From CAZJYI01 sp964550025 (GTDB taxonomy: Bacteria > Verrucomicrobiota > Kiritimatiellia > UBA8416 > CAYOBW01): 24,972 bases of DNA. Positions 7,993 to 15,713 of this stretch are shown in pieces (positions within the stretch are counted from its first letter, which is position 1; each line of letters starts with the position of its first letter). The stretch lies in the NCBI GenBank assembly GCA_964550025.1, contig CAZJYI010000155.1:1-24972 (forward strand), written 5' to 3'. Made by a program: the position numbers and the translations under genes. Under the pieces are notes generated by a model. That model made no database searches. It was given only the letters and a program-made list of their open reading frames with translations, and was not told the origin of the DNA.

Positions 7993-10479
7993 TCAATCTC
8001 CCCGCGCGCGTTCCTTCATGTCGAACACGGTCAGCCCTTCCAGCGGCTTGGGGTGGCCGGGGAAGACAAGGCTGGCCAGGTATCCGACCACGAGGCAGGA
8101 CAGGACCGCGGTCGGTCCGTAGAACGTCCAGTGCAGGGGCGAGTACTGCTTCACGAGAATCGTCGTCACGATGCTGGTCAGTGCGCCAATGATGACACCC
8201 GGTCCGCTGGCGCGCCGCGTGAACATGCCCAGGATGTAGATGCCGATGAACCCACCGCCAAGCAGGGCGCAGACCAGGTTCCACGTTTTGAACATGCTGC
8301 GGATGTTCTTGCCCGCCATGTAGAGTGCGGTCAGCGTGCCGATCAGACCGACCAGCAGGGACACCACCTTCATGAAGACCAGGCGCTGACGGTCGGTGGA
8401 GCTCGGCCGGAACAGCCGGTAGAAATCCTCGCACACCACCGTGGCAACGCTGTTCATGCTACTGGACAGCGTCGACATCGAGGCCGCGAAGAGAGCCGCG
8501 ATGATGAGGCCGGCAAAACCTACGGGAAAGCGTTGCACAATATACAGGGGCACGACCTGGTCATTGGTCATCGCAGGATCCATCATCTCCGGGTGCGCGC
8601 GGAAGTACGTGAAAATCGAGATACCCGAGAAGTTGACGAAGAGCGAGATGGCCACGCTGCAGAAGCAGAACATGCCCGCCAGCTTGCGCATGTCCTTCAG
8701 CGGGGTGGCGTAGACGCGCTGCACCACCGGCTGGTCGCCCGCAAAGGCCAGGTTCTGCATCAGGAGCCCCAGCCCGAACACCCACAGGATCGGCAGCGTG
8801 TAGTCCCACTCGAGGATGGCCAGCTTGAACTTGCCGAACTCCGCGCCGGTCGCCATGAACTCGCTCATTCCACCCGGCAGGCCGCCAATGGCCAGCACGA
8901 CCATCAGCCCGGCGCCGAGCATCATCAGGACTCCCTGGCTGAAGTCCGTCCAGATAACGGCCTCGAAGCCGCCCAGGGCCGTGTAGATCGTCGTCAGGAA
9001 TCCCATGAGAGCCACGCTGACGAAGACGTCCAGGCCCGTCACGGCCGAGATGGCCCAGGCCGGGAGCAACATGACGACGCTCATGCGCCCCAGGAGCTGG
9101 AACGTAATGCACTGCCCGCTGGCCACCAGCCGCAGCGCCTTGTTGAAGCGCCGATCCAGGTACTCGTAGGTGGACGTCATGTTGAGCCGGCGCAATATCG
9201 GGTAGATGACGTAAGCCTGCAGGAAGAAGAGCGGAATCGTGAAGAGAACGGCCGTGAACCAGACCAGGTTGGTGCGGAAGGCCTGCGCCGGAATCGCCAT
9301 GAAGCTGATGGAGCTGGCGCCCGTAGCAAACATGCTGACACCCGCGGCCCACCACTTCACCTTGCGGTTGCCCAGGGCGAACTCCTCGCTGCTGTCCTGC
9401 CGGCGGGCAAAGTAGATCCCGATCCAGGCCATGAAACAGAAGTAGACGACCATCACGCCGTAGTCGGCCAGGCGCAGCTTCTTGACGGTTCGCGGGAGTG
9501 CCACGTGCCACAGGGCCCGGGTGCCGCCTTGCGCCAGCACGGTGCGGCCGTCAACCGTCACGGGGACGGGTACAGTCAGAGGCTCCGGCAACTCGCCCTG
9601 TAGCACCCACGTGTCCGTCACGTTGTGAAACACGTAGATCGATCTCGATGCCCCGCTGCCGCTGACCCCGCCCAACAGCAGAGCGTGTGTCTGGCCCGTC
9701 TCGTATGCGGCGGCCGCCGCGAGCGGGTGAGGCAGGTCGCCCATCTGTCGCCATCCGCTGGTCGTGGTGCCGTCGAGCGGCTTTTCGCGGTAGCCCCAGG
9801 CATCCGCAAGACAATCGGCGCCACGCTGTCCTCCGAACACGTGCAGCTCGCTGTAGAAACCAAGGACGGTCGGCTGCGTGCGCCCGCCGCCGGGAACGGG
9901 GGGCAGTTCCGCCCAGTGCGACGTGGCGTTCGGATCGAAGCGGAAAACCGTCGCTTCAGCGACCCCGTTCGTCGCCGCCGATCCGCCGACCACGTACAGG
10001 CAGCCATCCATCATGGATGCCCCGCTGAAGACGCGCGGCGCCGGCATGTCGGCGAGCGTAACCTGCGCTAGGAGGCCGGTCCAGCTCAGCGAGACGACCC
10101 GTGCGGTGACGCCATTCGAAACCAGCCCCCCGACAAGGTAGAGCTTGCCCTCGTGCGGCACAGCCGCGGCGTGAGCCACCGGCACCCGCAGGTCGGCCTG
10201 CAGCCAGTTGGTTGCATTCGCTGCCCGTACGTAGACGACGTCGGAGAAGCTCCCGTCCGCCCGCAGGCCACCACCCGCGAGCAGCGTGTCGCCTGCGTTC
10301 CCGACGAACGCCCCGGGGGGCAGATCGGGCAATCGGAGCTCGGTCGCCGTGACGACCAGGTTCGTGCTCACGGTCCGGTCATCCGCGGAGTGCGCGCCGC
10401 TCGCCAGCGACGTCAGCAACATCAGTAGTAGGAATGTCTTGATGATACCAACCTTTCTCTCGCTACCGGAGATCTGCAA
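7993..10479 (-). CDS. Sodium:solute symporter (SSS family) with N-terminal kelch domain
   Basis: Up to 828 residues. A signal segment (KTFLLLMLLTSLASGAHSA, about 15-33) leads into a kelch beta-propeller of about 300 residues with repeated GG strands (LYLVGGLVSNG, LYVVGGSAATNG, LHVFGGQRGAD, ALLLGGVSGSG). From about residue 350 follows an SSS-family transporter with roughly 13 hydrophobic helices (LADYGVMVVYFCFMAWIGIY, TALGGFEAVIWTDFSQG, GGGFIGIYILGMFTRR). The family couples Na+ entry to import of sugars, sialic acids or similar solutes. Kelch proteins of the NanM type are sugar mutarotases, so the fused propeller may present the right anomer to the transporter (inference). The first in-frame start is TTG at 10479, overlapping the preceding gene's stop by 17 nt; the next ATG (10422) would cut the signal peptide. 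Coupled translation is likely. Confidence 0.92.
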   Translation of the reverse strand: MQISGSERKVGIIKTFLLLMLLTSLASGAHSADDRTVSTNLVVTATELRLPDLPPGAFVGNAGDTLLAGGGLRADGSFSDVVYVRAANATNWLQADLRVPVAHAAAVPHEGKLYLVGGLVSNGVTARVVSLSWTGLLAQVTLADMPAPRVFSGASMMDGCLYVVGGSAATNGVAEATVFRFDPNATSHWAELPPVPGGGRTQPTVLGFYSELHVFGGQRGADCLADAWGYREKPLDGTTTSGWRQMGDLPHPLAAAAAYETGQTHALLLGGVSGSGASRSIYVFHNVTDTWVLQGELPEPLTVPVPVTVDGRTVLAQGGTRALWHVALPRTVKKLRLADYGVMVVYFCFMAWIGIYFARRQDSSEEFALGNRKVKWWAAGVSMFATGASSISFMAIPAQAFRTNLVWFTAVLFTIPLFFLQAYVIYPILRRLNMTSTYEYLDRRFNKALRLVASGQCITFQLLGRMSVVMLLPAWAISAVTGLDVFVSVALMGFLTTIYTALGGFEAVIWTDFSQGVLMMLGAGLMVVLAIGGLPGGMSEFMATGAEFGKFKLAILEWDYTLPILWVFGLGLLMQNLAFAGDQPVVQRVYATPLKDMRKLAGMFCFCSVAISLFVNFSGISIFTYFRAHPEMMDPAMTNDQVVPLYIVQRFPVGFAGLIIAALFAASMSTLSSSMNSVATVVCEDFYRLFRPSSTDRQRLVFMKVVSLLVGLIGTLTALYMAGKNIRSMFKTWNLVCALLGGGFIGIYILGMFTRRASGPGVIIGALTSIVTTILVKQYSPLHWTFYGPTAVLSCLVVGYLASLVFPGHPKPLEGLTVFDMKERARGD

Positions 10480-12697
10480 TCACCTTGCCCAACCGCTTCA
10501 CACGTACCCGCGTCCGCCCGTCGTCGCCAGGCACGAACGAAACGACATCCTCCTGCCCGTCGACGGCAATCGACAACTCTCCCTCGCGGAGCACGGTCTC
10601 CGGCAGCGGGTCGCCCTCGCGATGAGGGTAGAGCAACACTCTGTAGCGGCCTTCCACTGCGTGCACCGGAAGGACGACACGTTGGGAGGAGACAGACCGG
10701 CCACGCACCTTGACGGAGTACTCCTCCACCTTGGCGCCTCCCGCCAGACAATCGGGAAACCCCGTGCCGTCGCCCGCTTCGAGCACTCGCACGAGCAGCA
10801 GTTGGCGACGATACTCGGGCTCGCCCAGGAGAAGGTCCACCATGCGGTCGCCATACCGTCCCGCGCGAAGCAGTGCCACGTCGTCGGGCACCTGCATGAG
10901 CCATTCATACCAGTGGGCCTGGTCGTCTTTGCGGTAGTCGTCCACGACCAGAACGTAGGGGTGCCGACCGCGCACCAAACCAATCGTGCGGTATGCCCGT
11001 TGCACCGGGTTGTGCGGCGACCAGTGGCCGTGGCGGTCGCCGCCGATCTTGCCCGTGTTCCAGGCCGGCAGCATGCCCCATGGCTGATCCATCCAGGGCA
11101 GCGGACTCGGCTTCAACCGCGAGTCGTTCGGCGTAACGTCCTCGATCCGCGCACCCCCGGCGTCCGCCCTGTAGCTGTAGGCCCACTTCGCATCGCCCAC
11201 GCAGAAAGTCGCGTGCTCGTTGTCCACGAGTGCAACCGTTCTGCCGGGCGGGCACTGGTGCCCCATGCCCTTGCCGTCGACCAGGATGACCGAGCGCCGG
11301 TCTGACGAACCTTCGGTCGCCTCGGGGCGGTTTCCCCAGAGCCGCCCGTGCGAGGCCAACACGAAATCGGTGCGCGAGTCCCACGTATGTCCGCCGGGGA
11401 CGTTGCGCGGCTCGAAGTAGAGAAACGTGGCATTGCGGTCCCAACCCGTACGGGCGGTCATCACGCCGCGGTAATCGCTGTAGTAGGAAAGCGGTTCCTT
11501 CCTGTCCGTGAGATACGCCATGACGTCGTCGAACAGCTCTTCGTAGTTGAACGGGTGGTCCCGCAGACCGGTTGGGTCGTTGCACACGAACACGTGCGAC
11601 CAGTCCGGCGCGTACGTGGTGCGGATGTTCCTCCAGACCGGCACATGGTCCGACCGCAACAGCGGTTCGACGGCGGCGCCGTGGATGAGGTCGATCACGG
11701 GATCGTCGGGGTGAGCGTATTTCATCGGCCGCACGTCGCGCATCTTTCCGATGCCGGTCTCGAACACGTGCTGGCGTCCGTACGGCAGCATCGTGTGCAG
11801 CCCGTATCTGCGGTAGACGTTCTTTGAGTACTCCGTCCCGATGAAATCCACGCCCTGCTTGGCCAGGGGGACCAGCCACTGCGGGGCATACGTGCTCTTG
11901 TTGAACCCCTCGAACGGCGCGCCTTTCGGACCGCATGACACGTAGACCCATTTGCGCATGCCCTCGACGCAACGCGTGTAGACCATTTCGTCGTAGCCTT
12001 CTTCGCCCTCGATCGAGAGAATCAACGGCAGCAGGTTCATGTGGATGATGATCCAGTTGGTGGTATTTCCGGGAAACGCGGGCACCTGGTCAAGACCGAT
12101 GAAGGTCTTGCCGCGCGTGATGTCGCCGATGAATGCCCGCACCCTCTTGCGCTGGGCATCCGTCATGTACGGGTAGACCCAGTCATAGGTCAGGCCGATG
12201 GCGCTACTGCTCAAATTCTGGTAGACGCGCTGCCAGTTGGTCTCCTTGGGACCGTACTGGTCCATGTGCTGAGCGAAGCGGTCGCAGATGGTCACCAGCG
12301 CCGCCGAGAGACGTTTGCCGCCCGCCTCGTCCTCATCGACCAGGCAGCGCAACGCTTCGTACGGCAGCAGGTGCATCATGTGCTGACGGCCATGCACCTG
12401 CGGCGTGTTCAAGTGCCATTTGCCGGCCAGGTATTCCGGATCCTTGCCCTCGGCCAGCTCGTTGATCCATCCACCAACCCACGGACCGTGGTAGCCCATG
12501 CGGCGGTTGATGCGCATGCCCTTGGCGAGGTAGTTCGTGTAGACGGCATTGAAATCGCTCGGGGAGTAGGGCACATCCAGCCAGTCCTTCTCGTTCGGCG
12601 AAATCTGCAGGCAACGTCCGCGCATCAACTCCATCTGCGTACGCGCGAGCCGCGACTCCTTCAGATGCTTGCGCAACCTCGGCAGATCCCCGGGGCC
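10463..12697 (-). CDS. Heparinase II/III-like protein, candidate polysaccharide lyase (5' end missing at gap)
   Basis: 744 residues are visible. The frame stays open to the edge of the N gap, so the start and any signal peptide are lost. Residues about 60-340 are helix-rich with aromatic motifs (PWVGGWINELAEG, GLTYDWVYPYMTDAQRKRVR, NTTNWIIIHMNLLPL), as in the alpha/alpha toroid of heparinase II/III-type lyases. The second half is beta-rich and contains GGHTWDSRTDFVLASHGRLW, which resembles the start of the heparinase II/III beta-sandwich domain. These enzymes cleave uronic-acid polysaccharides by beta-elimination. No PL family can be assigned by eye and the catalytic residues are not clear. 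Placed between a sugar-type regulator and a symporter, it likely makes the oligosaccharides that are imported. Confidence 0.75.
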   Translation of the reverse strand, partial: GPGDLPRLRKHLKESRLARTQMELMRGRCLQISPNEKDWLDVPYSPSDFNAVYTNYLAKGMRINRRMGYHGPWVGGWINELAEGKDPEYLAGKWHLNTPQVHGRQHMMHLLPYEALRCLVDEDEAGGKRLSAALVTICDRFAQHMDQYGPKETNWQRVYQNLSSSAIGLTYDWVYPYMTDAQRKRVRAFIGDITRGKTFIGLDQVPAFPGNTTNWIIIHMNLLPLILSIEGEEGYDEMVYTRCVEGMRKWVYVSCGPKGAPFEGFNKSTYAPQWLVPLAKQGVDFIGTEYSKNVYRRYGLHTMLPYGRQHVFETGIGKMRDVRPMKYAHPDDPVIDLIHGAAVEPLLRSDHVPVWRNIRTTYAPDWSHVFVCNDPTGLRDHPFNYEELFDDVMAYLTDRKEPLSYYSDYRGVMTARTGWDRNATFLYFEPRNVPGGHTWDSRTDFVLASHGRLWGNRPEATEGSSDRRSVILVDGKGMGHQCPPGRTVALVDNEHATFCVGDAKWAYSYRADAGGARIEDVTPNDSRLKPSPLPWMDQPWGMLPAWNTGKIGGDRHGHWSPHNPVQRAYRTIGLVRGRHPYVLVVDDYRKDDQAHWYEWLMQVPDDVALLRAGRYGDRMVDLLLGEPEYRRQLLLVRVLEAGDGTGFPDCLAGGAKVEEYSVKVRGRSVSSQRVVLPVHAVEGRYRVLLYPHREGDPLPETVLREGELSIAVDGQEDVVSFVPGDDGRTRVRVKRLGKVIADLR

Positions 12698-12797
12698 NNN
12701 NNNNNNNNNNNNNNNNNNNNNNNNNNNNNNNNNNNNNNNNNNNNNNNNNNNNNNNNNNNNNNNNNNNNNNNNNNNNNNNNNNNNNNNNNNNNNNNNN
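12698..12797. other. Assembly gap of exactly 100 Ns
   Basis: A 100-N placeholder, meaning true length unknown. It removes the start of the heparinase-like gene and any promoter, and begins one base before the regulator's stop codon on the other side. The left contig ends in GATCCCCGGGGCC, a GC palindrome that may have hampered assembly. The distance between regulator and heparinase-like gene is therefore unknown. Confidence 0.98.
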
Positions 12798-12798
12798 C

Positions 12799-13896
12799 CT
12801 ATCCCGCCCCCGTCGACCGTCTCACGATCAACTCCGACTCTATCGTCAGATGCACCGGCTCACGCCTGGCGCCTTCGATCTCCTGCAGGAGCAGGTCGAC
12901 GGCCCGTTCGCCAATCTCCTCGAAATGCTGTTCCACGCTGGTCAGGTTGAGCAGCCGGGCAACGGTCGAATTGTCGTAACCCGCTACGGCAAGATCGCCC
13001 GGCACGCGAATGCCGTGAGCCACGCAACACGCCATTACTGAGGCCGCGTGCCCATCCGTCGCGCAAAAGACGGCGTCAAACTGGCTGAGCCTGGGCAGGA
13101 CATCGGCCGGCACGACCGTGCCGCCGGAGGCGGGGGCACCCGCCAGGAGAATCGGGCGGAATGCCGGCAACCCAGCGGCTTGCAGCCGGGCGAGGTATTG
13201 TGCATGGCGTTCGCCGAAAGCCGGCGAATGCGCGATGTCGCCCGATGCGACGAATCCGATCTTGCGCCGCCCACCCGCGATGAGGTGGTCCATCAACGCC
13301 GCGGCAGCTCCCGCGTCGTCCGCGTTGACCGTGGGGCTCTCGCCGTAAACCGCCAGATCCGGTTCCGGCAGAAGCACGTGCGGCACGTCTCTCCCCCTGA
13401 GATACTCGACTGTGCGGCCGCCGCCCGCCGCCGGCCACAGAACGACTCCATCCACTTGTGCGCGATCAACAAGCTTCTCGGCCAGAACAAGTTCCTTACC
13501 GGGATCATTGTCATGTCCGTCCACAATGATGTGCTCTCCCGACGCACGGGCCCGCTTCTGCAACCCGGCCATCAACTGCCCGTGCAACGGCCCCCCGGGA
13601 ACAGCGTGCAATAGAATGCCCAGCGTGTGCGTCCGCCGGCGTTTGAGCCGCGTGACAAAGGTCCCCTTGCCATACTCCGTGCGAACAACTCCCTGGTTCT
13701 TCAGGAGACCAATGGCCTTGGCCATGGTAACCGAGGTGACGCCGAACTCCGTAGCAAGAGTGCGTTTCCCGGGCAGCGCGGACGCGTAGACACCGCTTTC
13801 GATTCGAGAACGCAGCTCCCGCGCGACATCGCGGTACTTACAGTCCCGCACGGCTGGCACGCTGTCTGCACTTTCCTGGTCAACCAGTCCTTGCAT
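12799..13896 (-). CDS. Transcriptional regulator, GntR-type HTH fused to LacI-type sugar-binding domain
   Basis: 365 residues, complete; the TAG stop lies just inside the contig edge. Residues about 20-83 form a winged helix of the GntR type (YRDVARELRSRIESGVY, LPGKRTLATEFGVTSVTMAKAIGLL, YGKGTFVT). Residues 90-360 form a LacI/periplasmic-binding-like effector domain (TLGILLHAVPGG, VDGVVLWPAA, GGRRKIGFVASG, DAVFCATDGHAA, VPGDLAVAGYDNS). This architecture is known from AraR-type regulators, where a sugar releases the repressor from DNA. It heads the minus-strand polysaccharide locus and is the natural candidate for its control, though the gap hides the adjacent promoter. The ATG has no clear ribosome site; an internal GTG (PAVRDCKYRD), preceded by AGGAAAG, is an alternative start that keeps the whole HTH. 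Confidence 0.93.
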   Translation of the reverse strand: MQGLVDQESADSVPAVRDCKYRDVARELRSRIESGVYASALPGKRTLATEFGVTSVTMAKAIGLLKNQGVVRTEYGKGTFVTRLKRRRTHTLGILLHAVPGGPLHGQLMAGLQKRARASGEHIIVDGHDNDPGKELVLAEKLVDRAQVDGVVLWPAAGGGRTVEYLRGRDVPHVLLPEPDLAVYGESPTVNADDAGAAAALMDHLIAGGRRKIGFVASGDIAHSPAFGERHAQYLARLQAAGLPAFRPILLAGAPASGGTVVPADVLPRLSQFDAVFCATDGHAASVMACCVAHGIRVPGDLAVAGYDNSTVARLLNLTSVEQHFEEIGERAVDLLLQEIEGARREPVHLTIESELIVRRSTGAG

Positions 13897-13899
13897 TGG

Positions 13900-13920
13900 T
13901 AGACCGGACTATAGACCGGA
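13900..13920 (-). promoter_or_regulatory. 9-bp direct repeat and -10-like box just upstream of the regulator
   Basis: On the minus strand TCCGGTCTA occurs twice with a 12-bp period, ending 3 nt before the ATG of the regulator. Across the junction lies TATAGT (13908-13913), a good -10 hexamer 11 nt before the ATG, with a poor TTGCTC -35 about 18 bp upstream. Tandem half-sites over a promoter would suit autoregulation. If the -10 box is real, the mRNA is almost leaderless, which would explain the missing ribosome site. Confidence 0.35.
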
Positions 13921-13953
13921 GTACAGAAAGGGAGCAAGCCAAGATTCTCGGTG

Positions 13954-14199
13954 CAGGGTCTGTCCCCAAGTGGATCCCCAGGAAGCCGCGCGGCCAGGGT
14001 TCATATAGGACCTACACGACCGTACACATCGTACGTGCGGGGTCTGTCCCCGGTACGGTCCCCCGTACGTGCAGGGTCTGTCCCCNNNNNNNNNNNNNNN
14101 NNNNNNNNNNNNNNNNNNNNNNNNNNNNNNNNNNNNNNNNNNNNNNNNNNNNNNNNNNNNNNNNNNNNNNNNNNNNNNNNNNNNNCAGGGTCTGTCCCC
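13954..14199. repeat. Four copies of a GGGTCTGTCCCC repeat flanking a scaffold gap
   Basis: A 14-bp motif, C(A/G)GGGTCTGTCCCC, lies at 13954-13967, 14038-14051, 14072-14085 and 14186-14199. The second and third copies are one 34-bp period apart and share a preceding GTACGTGC, so this part is a tandem array. The array runs straight into the N gap and resumes on the far side with the same motif, suggesting the assembler broke inside it. No coding potential was seen. The motif resembles dispersed intergenic repeats of other GC-rich bacteria; whether it is REP-like is an inference. Confidence 0.8.
14086..14185. other. Assembly gap of exactly 100 Ns
   Basis: A second 100-N placeholder in the intergenic region between the regulator and the UrtA-like gene. 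Both edges carry the same 14-bp repeat, so the missing sequence is probably more of the repeat array, of unknown length. Confidence 0.98.
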
Positions 14200-14292
14200 A
14201 CCCCCGGTCCCCGCCCCCGGCCGTCCAAGTCATAACCAACGCTGGCGTCGAAGGCCAACATCCCCTCACGCCCTCGAAACCGCGCTCCCCTT

Positions 14293-14320
14293 CGCCACTT
14301 GCCACTTGCCGCTCGCCACC
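14293..14320. repeat. Four-unit 7-bp tandem repeat
   Basis: Units CGCCACT, TGCCACT, TGCCGCT and CGCCACC follow directly (consensus YGCCACT). The array lies 115 nt before the UrtA-like start, in a spacer with no gene. It may be one arm of a larger inverted repeat, as at other sites in this window, with the other arm inside the neighbouring gap; this cannot be seen. Confidence 0.6.
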
Positions 14321-14434
14321 CGGGCGGTTCTTCGCGGCTGTTGACCGTAAATCCTGCTGTTCAAAACAGGGGGATGGCTGGTACGGTTTTATGGAGCAGA
14401 CACGTGGGAGACAAATTTGGAGGAGGAGTGGGAG

Positions 14435-15706
14435 ATGCGCGGGAAGTTACGTCCATACTTGCTTCTCGGCGCGGCGGCCGGTCTTGCCGTCGGCCTGTGC
14501 TTCTACTTCGCCTTCCCCGGGAGGAGATTCCCGCGGTCGCGGCCGATCAAGGTGGGCGTGCTGCACTCCCTGTCCGGCACGATGGCGATCAGCGAACAGG
14601 CCGTCGCCGCGGCCACTCTGATGGCCATCGGTGAAATCAACCGAGAGGACGGGCTCCTGGGACGGCGGATCGAACCGGTGGTCGTGGACGGGAAATCCGA
14701 CTGGCCGACGTTTGCCCGCGAAGCGGAGCGGCTCATTACGCAGGAACAGGTGTCCGTCGTGTTCGGTTGCTGGACTTCCGCCAGCCGAAAAACGGTCAAG
14801 CCGGTCTTTGAACGGCACAACCACCTGCTCTTCTACCCCGTTCAGTACGAAGGGCTGGAAGAATCACCCAACATTGTCTACACGGGCGCGGCGCCAAACC
14901 AGCAGATCATCCCCGCCGTAAAATGGTGCTTTGACCATCTCGGCAAACGCTTCTTCCTGGTCGGGTCGGACTACGTCTTCCCCCGCACGGCAAACGCGAT
15001 CATCCGCGAACAGGTGCGGGCGTTGAAGGGGGAGATCGTCGGCGAAGAATACCTGCTCCTGGGCGACACCGACGCCGAACCGATCGCCAAACGGATCGCC
15101 GAAATGAAACCGGATGTCATCCTCAACACCATCAACGGCGACAGCAACGTGGCCTTCTTCCGGGCACTGCGGCATGCAGGAGTCACGTCCGGGGACATCC
15201 CGACAATGTCTTTCAGCGTTACCGAACAGGAGTTGAGCGGAGTGGAGATCGCCGACATGGTCGGGGACTACGCGTGCTGGAACTACTTCCAAAGCGTGGA
15301 CACGCCCGAGAACAGGCGCGTCGTACGATTGTTCAAGAAGGAATACGGAGCGGACCGCGTGATGGGCGACCCGATGGAGGCGGCGTATTTCGGCGTCCAT
15401 CTCTGGGCGCAGGCCGTGAGGGACGCGCGTACCGACGATGTCGGCGAAGTCCTCAAGGCGGTTCGCGACCAGACATTCAGGGCCCCGGAGGGAATCGTCT
15501 GCATCGACGCCGAGAACCACCACACGTGGAAGACCGTGCGCATCGGCAGGGTCGCCTCAAACGGGCAATTCGACATCGTGTGGACCTCCGAGAAACCCAT
15601 CAGGCCCGTGCCCTACCCCGTGTACAAGTCCAGGGCTGAGTGGGAGCAGTTCCTGCAGTCCCTCCACGCCGGCTGGGGCGGGCGCTGGGCAAACCCGGGA
15701 GGATGA
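14435..15706 (+). CDS. Membrane-anchored UrtA-like (urea/short-amide type) substrate-binding protein
   Basis: 423 residues. The ATG at 14435 follows a strong GGAGGAGGAG site; an upstream in-frame TTG lies within that site and is unlikely. An uncleaved-looking hydrophobic anchor (about 8-27) precedes a type I periplasmic-binding fold that closely follows UrtA/FmdD proteins: KVGVLHSLSGTMAISE, VFGCWTSASRKTVKPVFE, LLFYPVQYEGLEESPNIVYT, GAAPNQQIIPAVKW, FFLVGSDYVFPRTANAI, NTINGDSNVAFF, ACWNYFQSVDTPEN and DPMEAAYFGVHLW. These proteins bind urea or small amides. No permease or ATPase genes follow. Instead a membrane histidine kinase begins 7 nt downstream, its ribosome site overlapping this gene's stop. 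A ligand-sensing role for that kinase is the best reading. The family is secure; the ligand is inferred. Confidence 0.93.
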   Translation: MRGKLRPYLLLGAAAGLAVGLCFYFAFPGRRFPRSRPIKVGVLHSLSGTMAISEQAVAAATLMAIGEINREDGLLGRRIEPVVVDGKSDWPTFAREAERLITQEQVSVVFGCWTSASRKTVKPVFERHNHLLFYPVQYEGLEESPNIVYTGAAPNQQIIPAVKWCFDHLGKRFFLVGSDYVFPRTANAIIREQVRALKGEIVGEEYLLLGDTDAEPIAKRIAEMKPDVILNTINGDSNVAFFRALRHAGVTSGDIPTMSFSVTEQELSGVEIADMVGDYACWNYFQSVDTPENRRVVRLFKKEYGADRVMGDPMEAAYFGVHLWAQAVRDARTDDVGEVLKAVRDQTFRAPEGIVCIDAENHHTWKTVRIGRVASNGQFDIVWTSEKPIRPVPYPVYKSRAEWEQFLQSLHAGWGGRWANPGG

Positions 15707-15713
15707 CGCCAAC

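Noticed and set aside
5976..9603. Two plus-strand open frames of over 500 codons opposite the beta-helix and symporter genes
   Set aside because: The minus strand carries clear domain-bearing genes; these frames are Arg/Ala/Val-rich shadows without motifs.
13954..14199. CRISPR array
   Set aside because: The repeat is only about 14 bp, spacing is irregular apart from one 34-bp period whose interval is itself similar sequence, and no cas gene is present.
13896..14621. Open frames spanning the 14086-14185 gap
   Set aside because: They exist only because Ns cannot contain stop codons; flanking sequence is repeat DNA.
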